Notes: generated from the sequence alone by a model not told the origin. DNA of 64,000 bases from Salinimonas iocasae (GCF_006228385.1 NZ_CP039852.1:1752001-1816000); one strand, 5' to 3'; positions 48,635 through 59,988 are shown, numbered from the stretch's first letter. Numbers and translations are program-made.

Positions 48635-50305
48635 ATGACTGAAAATTTTGCACAACTTTTTGAAGAAAGCCTACAGGAACTAGAGACTCGTCCAGGTTCT
48701 ATCGTAAAAGGTACTGTTGTTTCTATCGATAAAGACATCGTACTGGTAGATGCAGGCTTAAAATCAGAAAGTGCTATCCCAGCAGACCAATTTAAGAACG
48801 CTGAAGGCGAGTTAGAAATCGAAATCGGCGATTCTGTTGATGTTGCACTTGATGCAGTAGAAGACGGTTTCGGTGAAACTGTACTTTCTCGTGAAAAAGC
48901 GAAGCGCCACGAAGCGTGGGTTGAGCTTGAAAAAGCGTACGAAGAGAAAGAAACCATCAAGGGTGTTATCAACGGTAAAGTTAAAGGCGGTTTCACTGTT
49001 GAAGTTAACAGTGTACGCGCGTTCCTGCCAGGCTCTCTGGTAGACGTACGTCCTGTTCGCGATACTACTCACCTTGAAGGCAAAGAGCTTGAATTTAAAG
49101 TAATCAAGCTGGATGCTAAGCGTAACAACGTTGTTGTTTCTCGTCGTGCTGTTATCGAAGCTGAAAACAGTGCTGAGCGCGAGTCTCTGCTGGCTAACCT
49201 TGAAGAAGGTCATGAAATCAAAGGTATCGTTAAGAACCTGACAGACTACGGTGCGTTCGTAGATCTGGGCGGTGTTGACGGCCTGCTTCACATCACTGAC
49301 ATGGCTTGGAAGCGCGTTAAGCACCCAAGTGAAATCGTAAATGTTGGTGATGAAATCAACGTTAAAGTTCTGAAGTTCGACAAAGAGAAGCAACGTGTTT
49401 CTCTTGGTATGAAGCAAATGGGCAACGATCCATGGCAGGATATTTCACAGCGTTACCCAGAAGGCACTAAGATCTCTGGTCAGGTAACTAACCTGACAGA
49501 CTACGGTTGCTTCGTAGAGATCGAAGACGGTGTTGAAGGTCTGGTACACGTTTCAGAAATGGACTGGACTAACAAGAATATCCACCCATCGAAGGTTGTT
49601 AACCTGGGTGACACTGTTGAAGTTATGGTTCTGGAAATCGACGAAGAGCGTCGTCGTATTTCTCTGGGTCTTAAACAGTGCATCGCTAATCCTTGGGAAG
49701 AATTCGCTAAGTCTCACGAGAAAGGTGATAAGGTTACTGGTAAGATCAAGTCAATCACTGACTTCGGTATCTTCATCGGTCTTGAAGGCGGTATTGACGG
49801 CCTGGTACACCTTTCTGACATCAGCTGGAACAAGTCTGGCGAAGATGCAGTTCGTGACTATAAGAAAGGCGATGAGATCTCTGCTGTTGTTCTGCAGGTT
49901 GATCCAGAGCGTGAGCGTATCTCTCTTGGCGTTAAGCAAATCGAAGAAGACCCGTTCAACCAATACCTGGCAACTAACAAGAAAGGCACTATCGTAAACG
50001 GTACTGTTACTGCTGTTGACGCTAAAGGCGTTACAGTTAACCTTGCTGAAGAAGTAGACGGTTATATCCGTGTTGCTGACTTGGCACGTGACCGTGTAGA
50101 AGATGCATCAGAAGTTGTTAATGTTGGTGAGTCAATCGAAGCTAAATTCATGGGCGTTGATCGCAAGAACCGTACAGTTAACCTGTCTGTTAAAGCGAAA
50201 GACCAGGCTGATGAGAAAGAAGCTATCGATAAAGTTAACCAACAGGACGATGGTGGATTCGGAAGCGCAATGGCAGAAGCATTTAAAGCTGCTAAAGGCG
50301 AATAA
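48635..50305 (+). CDS. rpsA: 30S ribosomal protein S1
   Basis: mRNA-binding ribosomal protein with six S1 domains. The 556-residue chain shows repeated motifs such as [26 protein letters not shown] and the parallel segments around [30 protein letters not shown] and [15 protein letters not shown]. Codon use is noticeably biased toward GTT/GCT/CTG, as in highly expressed genes. Translation probably relies on the structured leader rather than an SD. ihfB follows. Confidence 0.98.
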   Translation: MTENFAQLFEESLQELETRPGSIVKGTVVSIDKDIVLVDAGLKSESAIPADQFKNAEGELEIEIGDSVDVALDAVEDGFGETVLSREKAKRHEAWVELEKAYEEKETIKGVINGKVKGGFTVEVNSVRAFLPGSLVDVRPVRDTTHLEGKELEFKVIKLDAKRNNVVVSRRAVIEAENSAERESLLANLEEGHEIKGIVKNLTDYGAFVDLGGVDGLLHITDMAWKRVKHPSEIVNVGDEINVKVLKFDKEKQRVSLGMKQMGNDPWQDISQRYPEGTKISGQVTNLTDYGCFVEIEDGVEGLVHVSEMDWTNKNIHPSKVVNLGDTVEVMVLEIDEERRRISLGLKQCIANPWEEFAKSHEKGDKVTGKIKSITDFGIFIGLEGGIDGLVHLSDISWNKSGEDAVRDYKKGDEISAVVLQVDPERERISLGVKQIEEDPFNQYLATNKKGTIVNGTVTAVDAKGVTVNLAEEVDGYIRVADLARDRVEDASEVVNVGESIEAKFMGVDRKNRTVNLSVKAKDQADEKEAIDKVNQQDDGGFGSAMAEAFKAAKGE

Positions 50306-50318
50306 TGCAAAAAAGGTG

Positions 50319-50340
50319 CGCCAGATTGTGAAATCTGGCG
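50319..50340 (+). terminator. Hairpin between rpsA and ihfB
   Basis: CGCCAGATT (50319-50327) and AATCTGGCG (50332-50340) form a perfect 9-bp stem with a 4-nt loop. Only a short mixed T/A stretch follows, so partial termination or transcript 3'-end protection with some read-through to ihfB is likely. Confidence 0.6.
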
Positions 50341-50390
50341 TATATTGATTGAAAGTAGCTGTTTAAACACCTAAAGACAAAGAGGTTTTT

Positions 50391-50678
50391 ATGACCAAGT
50401 CGGAACTGATTGAGCGGCTCGCGGATCAATATCGTCACCTTCCTGCCAAAGATTTAGAGCTGGCGATCAAAGAAATCCTCGAGCAGATGGCGCAGACGCT
50501 ACAAAAAGGCGAGCGTATTGAGATTCGTGGATTCGGGAGCTTCTCTTTACATTATCGGGCGCCCAGAACAGGCCGCAATCCCAAAACGGGAGAGACCGTT
50601 GAACTAGACGGTAAATACGTGCCTCACTTTAAGCCCGGTAAGGAACTGCGGGAGCGTGTCGACGCCTCTATTGCATAA
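50391..50678 (+). CDS. ihfB: Integration host factor subunit beta
   Basis: DNA-bending nucleoid protein working with IhfA. The 95-residue protein starts [14 protein letters not shown] and has the DNA-intercalating arm with [12 protein letters not shown] (the RNPKTG loop carrying the Pro), typical of the HU/IHF family. AGAGG lies before the ATG. Conserved position after rpsA. Confidence 0.96.
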   Translation: MTKSELIERLADQYRHLPAKDLELAIKEILEQMAQTLQKGERIEIRGFGSFSLHYRAPRTGRNPKTGETVELDGKYVPHFKPGKELRERVDASIA

Positions 50679-50696
50679 TCAACCGAACTCAAAAAG

Positions 50697-50721
50697 CCGC
50701 AATATTTATTGCGGTTTTTTT
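50697..50721 (+). terminator. Terminator of rpsA-ihfB
   Basis: CCGCAAT (50697-50703) and ATTGCGG (50708-50714) form a stem with a 4-nt loop followed by seven T. Confidence 0.9.
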
Positions 50722-50769
50722 GTGTCCGCTGTTTTTCTAAATTTAGACTAATTGCCAGTCGTATATCTA

Positions 50770-50797
50770 TTGACCATTCTAGTAAAAGGGTTATATA
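50770..50797 (+). promoter_or_regulatory. Putative promoter of the PilZ gene
   Basis: TTGACC (50770-50775) and TATATA (50792-50797) are separated by 16 bp, about 36 bp before the ATG at 50834. Both boxes match consensus at five of six positions. Confidence 0.6.
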
Positions 50798-50833
50798 TTT
50801 AACAGGCTACGACCAAGATATCAGTATTGCGTC

Positions 50834-53185
50834 ATGCCTGGTGAAGAAGAAAAAATTATAAAGCAATATCAGGCTCTTATTCGGGCTTTGATACCATACG
50901 AACAAGACAATCGATTGCTGGAAGGACTTAACCGTTTCTCTAAGCGGATTCCCAGCAGCGTCAGAAAAATTGTGCGTGATGAAGTTGTTCGTTTGTCCTC
51001 TCTCACCGATGCTCCTGCAGATAATTCAGCTTTTGCCCAGTTCCCCGTCATAAAGTTCAAGCACTTTGGTGTAGACATGCGTCTGGACAAAGTGGGAGCA
51101 CACATATTACAAACAGAATCTACACTGTATCAGAATCGGTATACAGTTGGCGTTTTCGAGTCGATTACGAATTCTGATTTTTATCAGGCTCATATTAAAA
51201 AAGAACAATACAAAAAAATTGTAGATGCTTTTACGGTTGAAACTCAGTCGCTTAAAGATATTCAGTTTGGCGATGACATTGCAATTGCACCGAATTTTCA
51301 GGTGGCCTGTATTGAATTCGAAAAAGGGCGACACTTTACTGTTGGGGCGCTTGCAAGTGACTCGATGGTGCTCGAGAGTAAACGACCGCCCAAAGTGGAG
51401 AAGGGTAAAGACTATCAGTTTCAATTACCTGAAGTGTTTGGTTCAACCGGTAAAGAAGCATCAGTAAACTACACGTTGGGTAAGGTTTGCTTCAACAAAG
51501 AAACTGAAAAGTACGAAACCCATTTTGCCTTGTCTGCTGACAACGATGAAAAATTACAAGGGCAAATAACACACTATATCAAAAGCGCTGCTTATCAGCA
51601 GCCTCTCAAAAGAGATCTTGAAGTAGAGCGCGCCTTGCAGGATTTGGAACGAGATCGGGTGTTACTCAACAGTCCATGGGTCGCTATAGCACTAAAGCCA
51701 GGTCAGGGCACCCTGGAGCCAGCTTTAGGCTTATTTACAACCGTAAATAGTAAGCAAAACAGGGGCTATAGTTCACTTCAGGCTTTTGAAGGCAAAGCTA
51801 ACTTTGAAGCACTGCTGGACGAGCTGACAATATTTTCTGAAGCATTTTTCTTCCGGGGCACCATAAAGACCAAAAAAGGTGAGCTGCATATTGAAGCTAC
51901 ACACCGGCAGCTTATGGAATACAATTTATTTACTCCTGTTATGTATCTGTTGTGCCGTGATAAAAATATGCAGTGTTTTCACTGCAGGCTGACAGAGATT
52001 GATGAGTCAAATAAAAAAGTAGCATTCGCCACGCACGATATTTCCAGAACAGAACATCCCGACCTGGATAACCTTAGCCATTTGTTGTTTTATAGTGATA
52101 TCAGCGACAGATTAGGCCCGCAGGTTTTGCTGGACCCCTGTCAGCTTGGACCGGTTCACCGGACGTTATTGGCAGATACAAACCGCAGAAAGATAGACTT
52201 CGTCGTTGAAGATGGCCTCGAAAGGCGTCAGGAGCCCCGTTATGATATCGATAAGCCCGCGTCAGTGAAGCTGGGCTTATTAAGCTCCGCCGAGGCAAGG
52301 TTGACGGATATATCTGCACACGGGATGCGGCTTTATCTTAAAGAGCCTCCGGGTAAAGAGAAACTGGCATTGCAGGTAAAAGTCAGTGTGGCTGAGTTTC
52401 GCATAAAAAACGAGCGGTATGATGTTATTTACTATTGCGAGAAGAGTGGGCTACTGCGGTTAAAACTACCCGAAGGGGCAAAGGTTGAACAAACCATTGT
52501 TCAGTTTTTAGAATCTAATGCGAGCTATTTTCGAAGCAAGGATTCAGCCAGACGTCAGCGTATGATGCAACGGTTTGTCTGGGAACTGGCAATGCGGCAT
52601 CATCCTTCGGCAAGTGTGATTTGTGTGGCTAATCGCTTTTTGCTCGACAGAATTAAAACGCTGTATATTGACGAAGCTTCACAGGATTTATATCCATTTA
52701 CACAAGAACAGAATATCGCACCACTTCACGGGTTTTTCGCAGACCAGGGCCAGTCTAAACCGAAATCTGCGTTGCTGCAGGGCTTATTGAAATCAAAGTC
52801 GGCGCAGCGAGGTGTTATTCATTGCCAACGCAAATCTGACAGAAAGCTGGTTTATATCAACGAAAAAGATTTTTTATACAAACCGCTTCGCCAGAATATC
52901 GCCGGACACCTTCGAGAAGAGAAAACAGAGTTATGCGTAACCCGGATTCAGGCAACTAAATGTGATAATACGGTATCACCGATGACGAAAAAGCGCCTCG
53001 CGCAATTGTCTAAAGTTGATAAGGTCATATATGAAAAAATGTTGAATATGCAGGCATCTTACACGCATGTGATATATCTGACCAATGAATCAGCCTTGCA
53101 GACAGCGCTGGCATGCGCCAGGTTGAAGCCTGTACCTCCCAAAAAAGCGACACCTGAGACGCCAGTGCAAAAAGTCGCGCAATAG
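50834..53185 (+). CDS. Large PilZ domain protein (c-di-GMP receptor candidate)
   Basis: Predicted 783-residue cytoplasmic protein with one clear PilZ domain at about 460-565: the c-di-GMP motif ERRQEPRYD (RxxxR with Arg 465 and 469) and the partner motif DISAHGMRL. The flanking 450 and 220 residues match no family I know, although related proteins at this site occur in Alteromonadales (remembered). No membrane helix or enzyme motif was seen. It has its own promoter and lies between ihfB and lapA. Together with the diguanylate cyclase at 12990 it shows c-di-GMP signalling in this organism, but no direct link is shown. Confidence 0.85.
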   Translation: MPGEEEKIIKQYQALIRALIPYEQDNRLLEGLNRFSKRIPSSVRKIVRDEVVRLSSLTDAPADNSAFAQFPVIKFKHFGVDMRLDKVGAHILQTESTLYQNRYTVGVFESITNSDFYQAHIKKEQYKKIVDAFTVETQSLKDIQFGDDIAIAPNFQVACIEFEKGRHFTVGALASDSMVLESKRPPKVEKGKDYQFQLPEVFGSTGKEASVNYTLGKVCFNKETEKYETHFALSADNDEKLQGQITHYIKSAAYQQPLKRDLEVERALQDLERDRVLLNSPWVAIALKPGQGTLEPALGLFTTVNSKQNRGYSSLQAFEGKANFEALLDELTIFSEAFFFRGTIKTKKGELHIEATHRQLMEYNLFTPVMYLLCRDKNMQCFHCRLTEIDESNKKVAFATHDISRTEHPDLDNLSHLLFYSDISDRLGPQVLLDPCQLGPVHRTLLADTNRRKIDFVVEDGLERRQEPRYDIDKPASVKLGLLSSAEARLTDISAHGMRLYLKEPPGKEKLALQVKVSVAEFRIKNERYDVIYYCEKSGLLRLKLPEGAKVEQTIVQFLESNASYFRSKDSARRQRMMQRFVWELAMRHHPSASVICVANRFLLDRIKTLYIDEASQDLYPFTQEQNIAPLHGFFADQGQSKPKSALLQGLLKSKSAQRGVIHCQRKSDRKLVYINEKDFLYKPLRQNIAGHLREEKTELCVTRIQATKCDNTVSPMTKKRLAQLSKVDKVIYEKMLNMQASYTHVIYLTNESALQTALACARLKPVPPKKATPETPVQKVAQ

Positions 53186-53288
53186 TGGCTGTTTAGTTCT
53201 GGTTTTTACGGCAAATACACCAACAAGTGATATCAACGCGCCCCTCAATTTGCTATGCTCATGAGTACCTTAGGTAGACAAGGCTTGC

Positions 53289-53549
53289 GTGTTGAAAGGA
53301 ATTATCTCACTTCTCATTATTGTTTTTTTGTTGGCACTGGCGTTTGCTATAGGCTCGCAGAATGAAGCCGTCGTTACGGTAAATTATCTTATTGCGAAGG
53401 CGCAGCTCAGAATCTCCACATTGATTGCAATATCTCTGGCAGTGGGTGTCATCATCGGCTTGCTGATAATGTTGACCAGCTGGTTGTCGTTAAGAGTAAA
53501 GCTGACCAGTACCCGAAGCCGGCTTAAAAAGGCGCTAAAAGAAAACTAG
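53289..53549 (+). CDS. lapA: LapA domain inner membrane protein
   Basis: Small (86-residue) LPS-assembly protein A family member with two membrane helices (about 4-24 and 41-64) and a basic C-terminal tail. It starts at GTG (53289), with AAGG about 6 nt upstream. It is immediately followed by lapB (1 bp gap), as in E. coli yciS-yciM, and probably tethers LapB-linked control of LpxC and LPS synthesis. Confidence 0.9.
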   Translation: MLKGIISLLIIVFLLALAFAIGSQNEAVVTVNYLIAKAQLRISTLIAISLAVGVIIGLLIMLTSWLSLRVKLTSTRSRLKKALKEN

Positions 53550-53550
53550 T

Positions 53551-54720
53551 ATGCTTGAGCTGCTGTTCCTCCTTTTACCCGTAGCTGCCGGTTATGGCTG
53601 GATTATGGGCCGTAATAGTGTTCGACAGGCGCAACGGGAACAGTCGAGTATTCTGTCGCGCCATTATTTTCGCGGCCTGAACTTTCTGCTTTCAGATCAG
53701 CCTGATAAAGCCGTTGATACGCTTATCAAAATGATTAACCTGAATAGCGATACGGTGGAAACGCACATTGCCATGGGCAATTTTTTTCGCCACAGGGGCG
53801 AAATTGATCGCGCTATTCGTGTTCATCAAAACCTGGTTTCCCGAGAGGAAATACAGCCCACTCAACGAGAGAACGCGCTGAAGGAGCTTGGCCTTGATTA
53901 CGTGCAGGCCGGTTTTCTCGAGCGTGCTGAAAACGCCTTTTTGCAATTGCTTAACAGTGACAAGCATTATGTTATTGCTCAGCAGCAACTATTTAATATT
54001 TATCAGACCACCAAAGAATGGAGCCGTGCAATAGAGCTCGCTGCCAGAATGGTGGATTGTCATGGCGATAATGATGATGTGAGTGAACGTCTTGCCCACT
54101 TTTATTGTGAACAGGCGCTAATCGAGCGTAAGAATGACAATGACGGTGCAGCGCTGGCTTTATTGGAAAAGGCTGTTAATGCTGATGAGCGTGCGGTGCG
54201 GCCCTGGCTACTTCTTGGCCAGATGGCAATGGAACAGGAACGGTATAAAGACGCCACAGCATATTTCCTTCAGGTTGCAGAACGGGATATAAGCTGGTTC
54301 AGTGAAGCGGTTCCTAAACTTGAAGCGATAGCAGAGCAAACCGGTGACTGGGATACATTTGCACGCCAGCTCGAATCACACTGGCAGGAGTGTGCTACAT
54401 CATACCTGGCCATGGTTGATGTCCTGATGAGAAAGGGCGAAACCGGGCAGGCCGCAGAATACCTGCTTGAACAGTTACATAAACGGCCTACCATGAAAGG
54501 CTTTAAAACACTCATGGGACTTTATATCGACCAGATTGAGGATAAAGCATCAACCCAGAGTCTGCAGCTACTGAAAGACCTGGTAGAGAACCAGATTGCT
54601 CAAAGACCTCAATATCGTTGTGTAAGTTGTGGTTTCTCGGGAAGAAAGCTCTACTGGCTTTGTCCTTCCTGTAAGAAGTGGAATGTAGTAAAACCAATTA
54701 AAGGGTTAGATGGTGAATAA
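53551..54720 (+). CDS. lapB: LPS assembly protein LapB
   Basis: Inner-membrane-anchored TPR protein that directs FtsH to degrade LpxC and so sets LPS levels. The 389-residue chain has an N-terminal membrane helix, about nine TPR-like helical pairs, and a C-terminal rubredoxin-like zinc knuckle with Cys 357, 360, 371 and 374 (CVSC, CPSC). It overlaps pyrF by 11 bp, giving the conserved lapA-lapB-pyrF operon. Confidence 0.95.
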   Translation: MLELLFLLLPVAAGYGWIMGRNSVRQAQREQSSILSRHYFRGLNFLLSDQPDKAVDTLIKMINLNSDTVETHIAMGNFFRHRGEIDRAIRVHQNLVSREEIQPTQRENALKELGLDYVQAGFLERAENAFLQLLNSDKHYVIAQQQLFNIYQTTKEWSRAIELAARMVDCHGDNDDVSERLAHFYCEQALIERKNDNDGAALALLEKAVNADERAVRPWLLLGQMAMEQERYKDATAYFLQVAERDISWFSEAVPKLEAIAEQTGDWDTFARQLESHWQECATSYLAMVDVLMRKGETGQAAEYLLEQLHKRPTMKGFKTLMGLYIDQIEDKASTQSLQLLKDLVENQIAQRPQYRCVSCGFSGRKLYWLCPSCKKWNVVKPIKGLDGE

Positions 54721-55423
54721 GGGGAAAGTTACTGATCCCAAAGTTATCGTAGCGCTTGATTACGATAATCAGGAAAGCGCTTTGTCGTTTGTTGATGAGC
54801 TGAATCCGGATATTTGCCGGCTGAAGGTCGGCAAAGAGATGTTTACGTTATTTGGCCCTGCTTTTGTGACTGAACTGGTAAACAGAAAATTTGATGTATT
54901 TCTTGATTTAAAATTTCACGACATTCCAAATACTGTTGCTAAAGCCTGTAAAGCTGCAGCAGAACTGGGTGTGTGGATGATAAATGTGCATGCCAGTGGC
55001 GGGAAGCCTATGATGGAAGCAGCGCGAGACGCAGTGGCCAGTAGTGCACATCCCCAGACGAAGCTGATTGCAGTTACGGTATTAACCAGTATGGATGATG
55101 CACAACTTCAACAGGTTGCCGGTGACGTTACTGCAGCAGAACAGGTAGAGCGGCTGGCAAGTCTGACGGTAGAGTCTGGTCTGGACGGCATTGTGTGTTC
55201 AGCCAGAGAAGCAGGCACACTACGTAAAATAGTACCCGATAACTTTTTACTGGTAACCCCTGGTATCAGACCTGCCGGCAGCGATGCAGGTGATCAGAAA
55301 CGGGTAATGACGCCGGAAGAGGCTATGAATGCAGGCGTAAGCTACCTGGTAATGGGGCGGCCAATCACTCAGGCATCGTCACCCATAGCTGTGTTACAAG
55401 AGGTCAATAAGTCTATTGCTTAG
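54710..55423 (+). CDS. pyrF: Orotidine 5'-phosphate decarboxylase
   Basis: Last step of UMP synthesis. The 237-residue protein has the catalytic Asp-Lys cluster [11 protein letters not shown], the [12 protein letters not shown] start and the phosphate-binding TPGIRP and VMGRPIT segments. ATG at 54710, with GTG at 54713 as an alternative, overlapping the end of lapB. A bidirectional terminator follows. Confidence 0.96.
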   Translation: MVNKGKVTDPKVIVALDYDNQESALSFVDELNPDICRLKVGKEMFTLFGPAFVTELVNRKFDVFLDLKFHDIPNTVAKACKAAAELGVWMINVHASGGKPMMEAARDAVASSAHPQTKLIAVTVLTSMDDAQLQQVAGDVTAAEQVERLASLTVESGLDGIVCSAREAGTLRKIVPDNFLLVTPGIRPAGSDAGDQKRVMTPEEAMNAGVSYLVMGRPITQASSPIAVLQEVNKSIA

Positions 55424-55446
55424 TGATCAGCTAAATAACCATGCAT

Positions 55447-55477
55447 AAAAAAACCATCCCGGAGGATGGTTTTTTTA
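55447..55477. terminator. Bidirectional terminator
   Basis: ACCATCC (55453-55459) and GGATGGT (55464-55470), flanked by A and T runs, form a stem with a CGGA loop between the convergent pyrF and ald genes. Confidence 0.93.
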
Positions 55478-55488
55478 TAGCTTCAGGC

Positions 55489-56619
55489 TTAGCCTTTAAG
55501 CGCTTCAGCAGCAGGTACGTAAGTCAGGTTTAACTGTTCACCCAGCGCGTCAACTACAGCTTTATATGTCACCTTGCCTTCATGTACATTCAGGCCGGCC
55601 AGCAGGTGCGGGTCGTCCAACATTGCTTTAGCAGGTCCCTTGTTAGCCAATGCCAGGCCGAAGGGCAGCGTGGCATTATTGAGCGCCATTGTTGACGTGC
55701 GTGCTACACCGCCTGGCATGTTCGCCACACAATAATGCACAACGTCATCAACATTATAAACCGGGTCCTGGTGAGTGGTGGCTTTTGACGTTTCAAAACA
55801 GCCACCCTGATCAATAGCGACGTCTACCAGTACCGAACCTGGTTTCATTGCTTTGATATGCTCACGGTTAAGCAACTTGGGCGCAGCGGCTCCCGGAATA
55901 AGTACAGCACCTACAACCAAATCCGCTTTAGACGAGTAATGCTCAATGGCATCTACAGTAGAAAATACGGTTTTGAGGCGGCCATTGAAAATATCATCTA
56001 ACTGGCGTAAACGTGGAAGAGAGCGATCAAGAATCGTTACGTCTGCACCCAGACCAAGCGCCATTTTTGCAGCATTGGTACCAACTACACCACCACCGAT
56101 AACCAGAACTTTACCAGGCGCTACGCCCGGAACCCCGCCCAAAAGGGTGCCTGAACCACCGTGAGCAATCTCGAGATAATGTGCACCAGCCTGGACAGAC
56201 ATACGACCGGCCACTTCACTCATAGGGGCAAGTAAAGGCAGGCCACCACGGTCATCAGTTACGGTTTCATAGGCAATACAGGTCGCCCCTGATTCAACCA
56301 GCAATTCAGTCTGTGTTGGGTCGGGCGCAAGGTGCAGATAGGTGTACAGTGTCTGACCCTTGCTCAGCATTTTGCACTCATTAGGCTGAGGCTCTTTTAC
56401 TTTTACAATCATTTCGGCTTCAGCAAAGATAGCCTCAGGTGTAGATGCTATCGACGCACCTGCTGCCACATACATCTCATCTGTAAAACCGATAGCCTGG
56501 CCAGCATTGGTCTGGACCATAACCTGGTGGCCGTGGGTAACGAATTCTTTAACTGCTGCCGGAGTCAGGCCAATCCGATACTCGTGGTTTTTAATTTCTT
56601 TTGGTACACCAATAAGCAT
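55489..56619 (-). CDS. ald: Alanine dehydrogenase
   Basis: NAD-dependent oxidative deamination of L-alanine to pyruvate, or the reverse. The 376-residue chain starts [20 protein letters not shown], the family hallmark, with the pyruvate-binding region and the Rossmann segment [22 protein letters not shown]. It is divergent from lrp, 127 bp away to the chosen lrp start, the usual setting where Lrp responds to alanine and activates ald. Confidence 0.95.
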   Translation of the reverse strand: MLIGVPKEIKNHEYRIGLTPAAVKEFVTHGHQVMVQTNAGQAIGFTDEMYVAAGASIASTPEAIFAEAEMIVKVKEPQPNECKMLSKGQTLYTYLHLAPDPTQTELLVESGATCIAYETVTDDRGGLPLLAPMSEVAGRMSVQAGAHYLEIAHGGSGTLLGGVPGVAPGKVLVIGGGVVGTNAAKMALGLGADVTILDRSLPRLRQLDDIFNGRLKTVFSTVDAIEHYSSKADLVVGAVLIPGAAAPKLLNREHIKAMKPGSVLVDVAIDQGGCFETSKATTHQDPVYNVDDVVHYCVANMPGGVARTSTMALNNATLPFGLALANKGPAKAMLDDPHLLAGLNVHEGKVTYKAVVDALGEQLNLTYVPAAEALKG

Positions 56620-56746
56620 AAACGCCCTCTGTGTTAACGACTGATTAAGATCGCGCAGTATACTGGCAAATAAAGCAAAGTGTGTGCTGAAAACACAGCC
56701 AGAGCAGTGTAATATAATGTAAAAATATTGATTGGCAGAATTTTAT

Positions 56747-57232
56747 ATGCTGGTGAAAACGCCGAAAGATCTCGACAGAATAGACAGAAATATCCTGAAC
56801 GAACTGCAAAAAGACGGGCGCATTGCCAACGTAGACCTCGCCCGAAAGGTTGGCCTAAGCCCCAGCCCTTGTCTGGAGCGTGTAAGAAGGCTGGAATCAC
56901 AAGGTTATATTACAGGCTACCGGGCGATGGTCGACCCGACGAAACTTGGTGCTGCAATGCTGGTTTTTGTCGAAATCACACTAACGAAAACGTCCGTTGA
57001 TATCTTTGCTGAGTTTTCCAGCGCCGTTCAGGAACATGAAGATATTCAGGAATGCCATCTTGTGTCTGGTGATTTTGATTTTTTGCTTAAAGCCAGAGTG
57101 GCGGATATGTCCAGTTACCGGCGACTGCTGGGTGATACGCTATTGCGCTTGCCAGGAGTGAGCGAATCAAGGACATACGTGGTTATGGAAGAAGTGAAAA
57201 GCACGACCAGAGTAAGAATTAACCTGAAATAG
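56747..57232 (+). CDS. lrp: Leucine-responsive regulatory protein Lrp
   Basis: Global Lrp/AsnC regulator. ATG at 56747 gives 161 residues, near the 164 of E. coli Lrp; a TTG at 56732 adds five residues. The HTH reads LARKVGLSPSPCLERVRRLE; the RAM (ligand) domain has EIQECHLVSGDFDFLLK-like sequence and TLLRLPGVSESRTYVVMEE. TATAAT at 56713-56718 could be its -10. It probably controls divergent ald and itself. Confidence 0.95.
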   Translation: MLVKTPKDLDRIDRNILNELQKDGRIANVDLARKVGLSPSPCLERVRRLESQGYITGYRAMVDPTKLGAAMLVFVEITLTKTSVDIFAEFSSAVQEHEDIQECHLVSGDFDFLLKARVADMSSYRRLLGDTLLRLPGVSESRTYVVMEEVKSTTRVRINLK

Positions 57233-57238
57233 CAAAAT

Positions 57239-57254
57239 CTGTGTTTTTGTACAG
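57239..57254 (+). promoter_or_regulatory. LexA (SOS) box upstream of ftsK
   Basis: CTGTGTTTTTGTACAG fits CTGT-N8-ACAG exactly. It lies 7 bp after the lrp stop and about 158 bp before ftsK. In E. coli ftsK (dinH) is LexA-controlled, so an SOS role is plausible. A possible -10 TATAAT sits at 57297-57302, without a good -35. Confidence 0.65.
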
Positions 57255-57411
57255 CTTAAGATAGGTGAAGGCGAAATCTTTGTGGTAGTCTTAGTTTATA
57301 ATAAAAACCGAAGCCAGTTTCATCACAGGCCCGTGAGTCAGGTGATGGATACATGGATGCTGATTACAACAGTGCGTAGCTGCACAGAACGGTTAAAAGA
57401 ATTTTAGGGTT

Positions 57412-59988
57412 ATGGCGCGACTTTCCGGGATTCAGCGGTTGCTGGAAGCAGGTATGATCATTGCCTGCGTATTTGCTTTTTATTTATTACTGGCGCTGGC
57501 CTCGTTCCATCCGGGCGACCCCGGCTGGAGTCAGGCTGGCTTGCAACTCAATGTTCATAACTGGGTGGGCGCAACCGGTGCCTGGATTGCCGACTTACTG
57601 CTATTCAGTTTTGGGTATCTGGCTTATCTGTTACCTTTTTGCTCTGCGTTTCTGGGATGGTTTTTATTCCAGCATATTAAAGAGCTCGAGCAATTTGATT
57701 ATCTGACTATTGGATTGCGGATTATTGGTGCGTTGCTTATCAGTCTGGGCGCAAGTGGGATTGCCAGCATCAATTTCAATGATTTGTTCAATTTTTCAGC
57801 CGGCGGCTTTGTTGGTGATGTTATCAGTTCTGCACTGATACCTTATTTCAACACGCCCGGCACAATTCTGCTGTTATTATGCTTCTTTTGTACCGGCTTC
57901 ACATTGATGACCGGAATAAGCTGGCTGACAATCATAGATGCAATGGGTCATCTTGTGCTTTGGTCGGGCAAAAAAGCCTGGGAGGCGCCCCAACAACTAC
58001 TTGATTTTGAAGCACCGCGCTTGAGCCTGCCAACATTCAGCAAGCGCTCGGCATCTGCAGCTTCCGATGAGCTAGATATTACCAGCATGCGCGCCGAACC
58101 GCCGCCGGAGTCCTCATCTTTTGCCGCCAGAACGAACGATAAAAGTAATGATCATCACCCATCGTCACATCAGGCTCACCCGTCTTCAGGGGGATTTCAT
58201 GAGCGTGAAGAACCGACTTTCGGTATTCCTGATGAAGTTTTTGATGTAGATGACGAGCCTCCCTTTGAGATTAATGACGACGTCACCGCGCGCTCGCAAA
58301 CGTCTTCTGATGCAACTTCTCAAAGCCCGCAACAAGAAAAGCCCAAGTCCCGGTTCTCGATGTCAGCAATTAAAGAGAAAGTATCGCCGTCTAAAAGCGA
58401 TGGGGGAGGGCAGAGCGACGCACCAAAACCGACTCCAGCGCCAGCCGCTAAACCAGCGTCTGGCCTGGCAGATCCTTTAGAAGAAGAAAGTAAGGATCCC
58501 ATGCCGTCTTTCGATTTACTGGAGCGTCCGGACAGGCACGAAAATCCTATCACCCAGGAAGAGCTGGATGCAGTATCCCGCCTGGTAGAAGAAAAGCTGG
58601 CTGACTTTAATATTGAAGCAAGCGTTGTGGGTGTTTTCCCGGGGCCGGTTATTACCCGGTTTGAGCTTGATCTGGCACCGGGGGTTAAGGTGAGTAAAAT
58701 TACCGGCCTGTCGAAAGATTTAGCCCGAGCTATGTCTGCTATTTCTGTGCGCGTAGTGGAAGTCATTCCCGGCAAGTCTGTAATTGGTCTTGAACTACCT
58801 AACAAATCGCGTGAGATGGTACGCCTGAGTGAAGTTATCAGCTGTGAGACGTTCCAAAGTAATCCATCACCGCTGACCATGGTATTGGGCTCTGATATCA
58901 GCGGTAAGCCGGTGGTAGTTGATTTAGCCAAAATGCCGCACCTTTTGGTTGCGGGTACAACAGGCTCAGGTAAGTCAGTGGGGGTCAACGTAATGATTCT
59001 CAGCCTGCTGTACAAATCAACGCCCGAAGATGTTCGGATGATCATGATTGACCCGAAAATGCTGGAGCTGTCGGTATACGAGGGTATCCCGCACCTTTTG
59101 GCTGAAGTCGTGACGGATATGAAAGAGGCTGCCAATGCGCTGCGCTGGTGTGTTGGAGAGATGGAGCGTCGTTATAAACTTATGTCCGCATTGGGCGTCA
59201 GAAACCTCAAAGGCTATAACACAAAAGTTTTGAAGGCGATTGAAGCTGGCGAGCCAATTAAGGACCCGTTATGGCGTTCAGAGGATAGCATGGAGCCGGA
59301 GGCGCCGGACTTAGGTAAGTTACCGAGTATCGTGGTGGTGGTCGACGAATTCGCCGACATGATGATGATCGTGGGTAAAAAAGTAGAAGAACTGATAGCG
59401 CGAATTGCCCAAAAGGCACGTGCTGCGGGAATTCACCTTGTTCTTGCTACACAGCGTCCGTCTGTTGATGTAATCACAGGGCTTATCAAAGCGAATATTC
59501 CTACCAGAATCGCATTCCAGGTATCCAGTAAAATCGATTCCAGAACCATTTTGGATCAGCAGGGTGCAGAAGCGCTGCTGGGAATGGGTGATATGTTATA
59601 CCTGCCACCGGGAAGTCCGGTACCTACGCGGGTCCACGGTGCGTTTGTGGATGACCACGAAGTGCATGCTGTCGTTGCAGACTGGCAAAAGCGTGGGGAG
59701 CCAGAATACATTGACGAAATTCTTAACGGTGAAGCAACAGCCGAAGTATTATTGCCGGGCGAGCAACCAGAAGGTGGCGACCAGGAATTTGATGAGTTTT
59801 ACGATGAGGCCGTGGCGTTCGTCACCGAAAGTCGTCGTGCCAGCGTCTCAGGTGTGCAAAGAAAATTCAGAATTGGTTACAATCGAGCAGCCCGATTAGT
59901 TGAACAAATGGAGCAAAGTGGCGTCGTAAGTTCACCAGGGCATAATGGTAACCGAGAAGTTATTGCGCCCCCACCACCGAAGGATTAA
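57412..59988 (+). CDS. ftsK: DNA translocase FtsK
   Basis: Septal DNA pump that aligns chromosome termini and activates XerCD. The 858-residue protein has four to five N-terminal membrane helices (to about 170), a Pro/Ser/Gln-rich linker (about 190-350) that is short compared with E. coli, the motor with Walker A GTTGSGKS (515-522) and Walker [11 protein letters not shown], and the C-terminal gamma winged helix ([28 protein letters not shown]) that reads KOPS. AGGG precedes the ATG. lolA follows. Confidence 0.96.
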   Translation: MARLSGIQRLLEAGMIIACVFAFYLLLALASFHPGDPGWSQAGLQLNVHNWVGATGAWIADLLLFSFGYLAYLLPFCSAFLGWFLFQHIKELEQFDYLTIGLRIIGALLISLGASGIASINFNDLFNFSAGGFVGDVISSALIPYFNTPGTILLLLCFFCTGFTLMTGISWLTIIDAMGHLVLWSGKKAWEAPQQLLDFEAPRLSLPTFSKRSASAASDELDITSMRAEPPPESSSFAARTNDKSNDHHPSSHQAHPSSGGFHEREEPTFGIPDEVFDVDDEPPFEINDDVTARSQTSSDATSQSPQQEKPKSRFSMSAIKEKVSPSKSDGGGQSDAPKPTPAPAAKPASGLADPLEEESKDPMPSFDLLERPDRHENPITQEELDAVSRLVEEKLADFNIEASVVGVFPGPVITRFELDLAPGVKVSKITGLSKDLARAMSAISVRVVEVIPGKSVIGLELPNKSREMVRLSEVISCETFQSNPSPLTMVLGSDISGKPVVVDLAKMPHLLVAGTTGSGKSVGVNVMILSLLYKSTPEDVRMIMIDPKMLELSVYEGIPHLLAEVVTDMKEAANALRWCVGEMERRYKLMSALGVRNLKGYNTKVLKAIEAGEPIKDPLWRSEDSMEPEAPDLGKLPSIVVVVDEFADMMMIVGKKVEELIARIAQKARAAGIHLVLATQRPSVDVITGLIKANIPTRIAFQVSSKIDSRTILDQQGAEALLGMGDMLYLPPGSPVPTRVHGAFVDDHEVHAVVADWQKRGEPEYIDEILNGEATAEVLLPGEQPEGGDQEFDEFYDEAVAFVTESRRASVSGVQRKFRIGYNRAARLVEQMEQSGVVSSPGHNGNREVIAPPPPKD

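Noticed and set aside
48812..49417. 201-residue minus-strand open frame within rpsA
   Set aside because: Arises from the biased codons of a highly expressed ribosomal protein gene; no RBS or family resemblance.
58320..59135. 271-residue minus-strand open frame within ftsK
   Set aside because: Serine-rich reverse translation of the conserved FtsK motor region; a shadow caused by codon bias.
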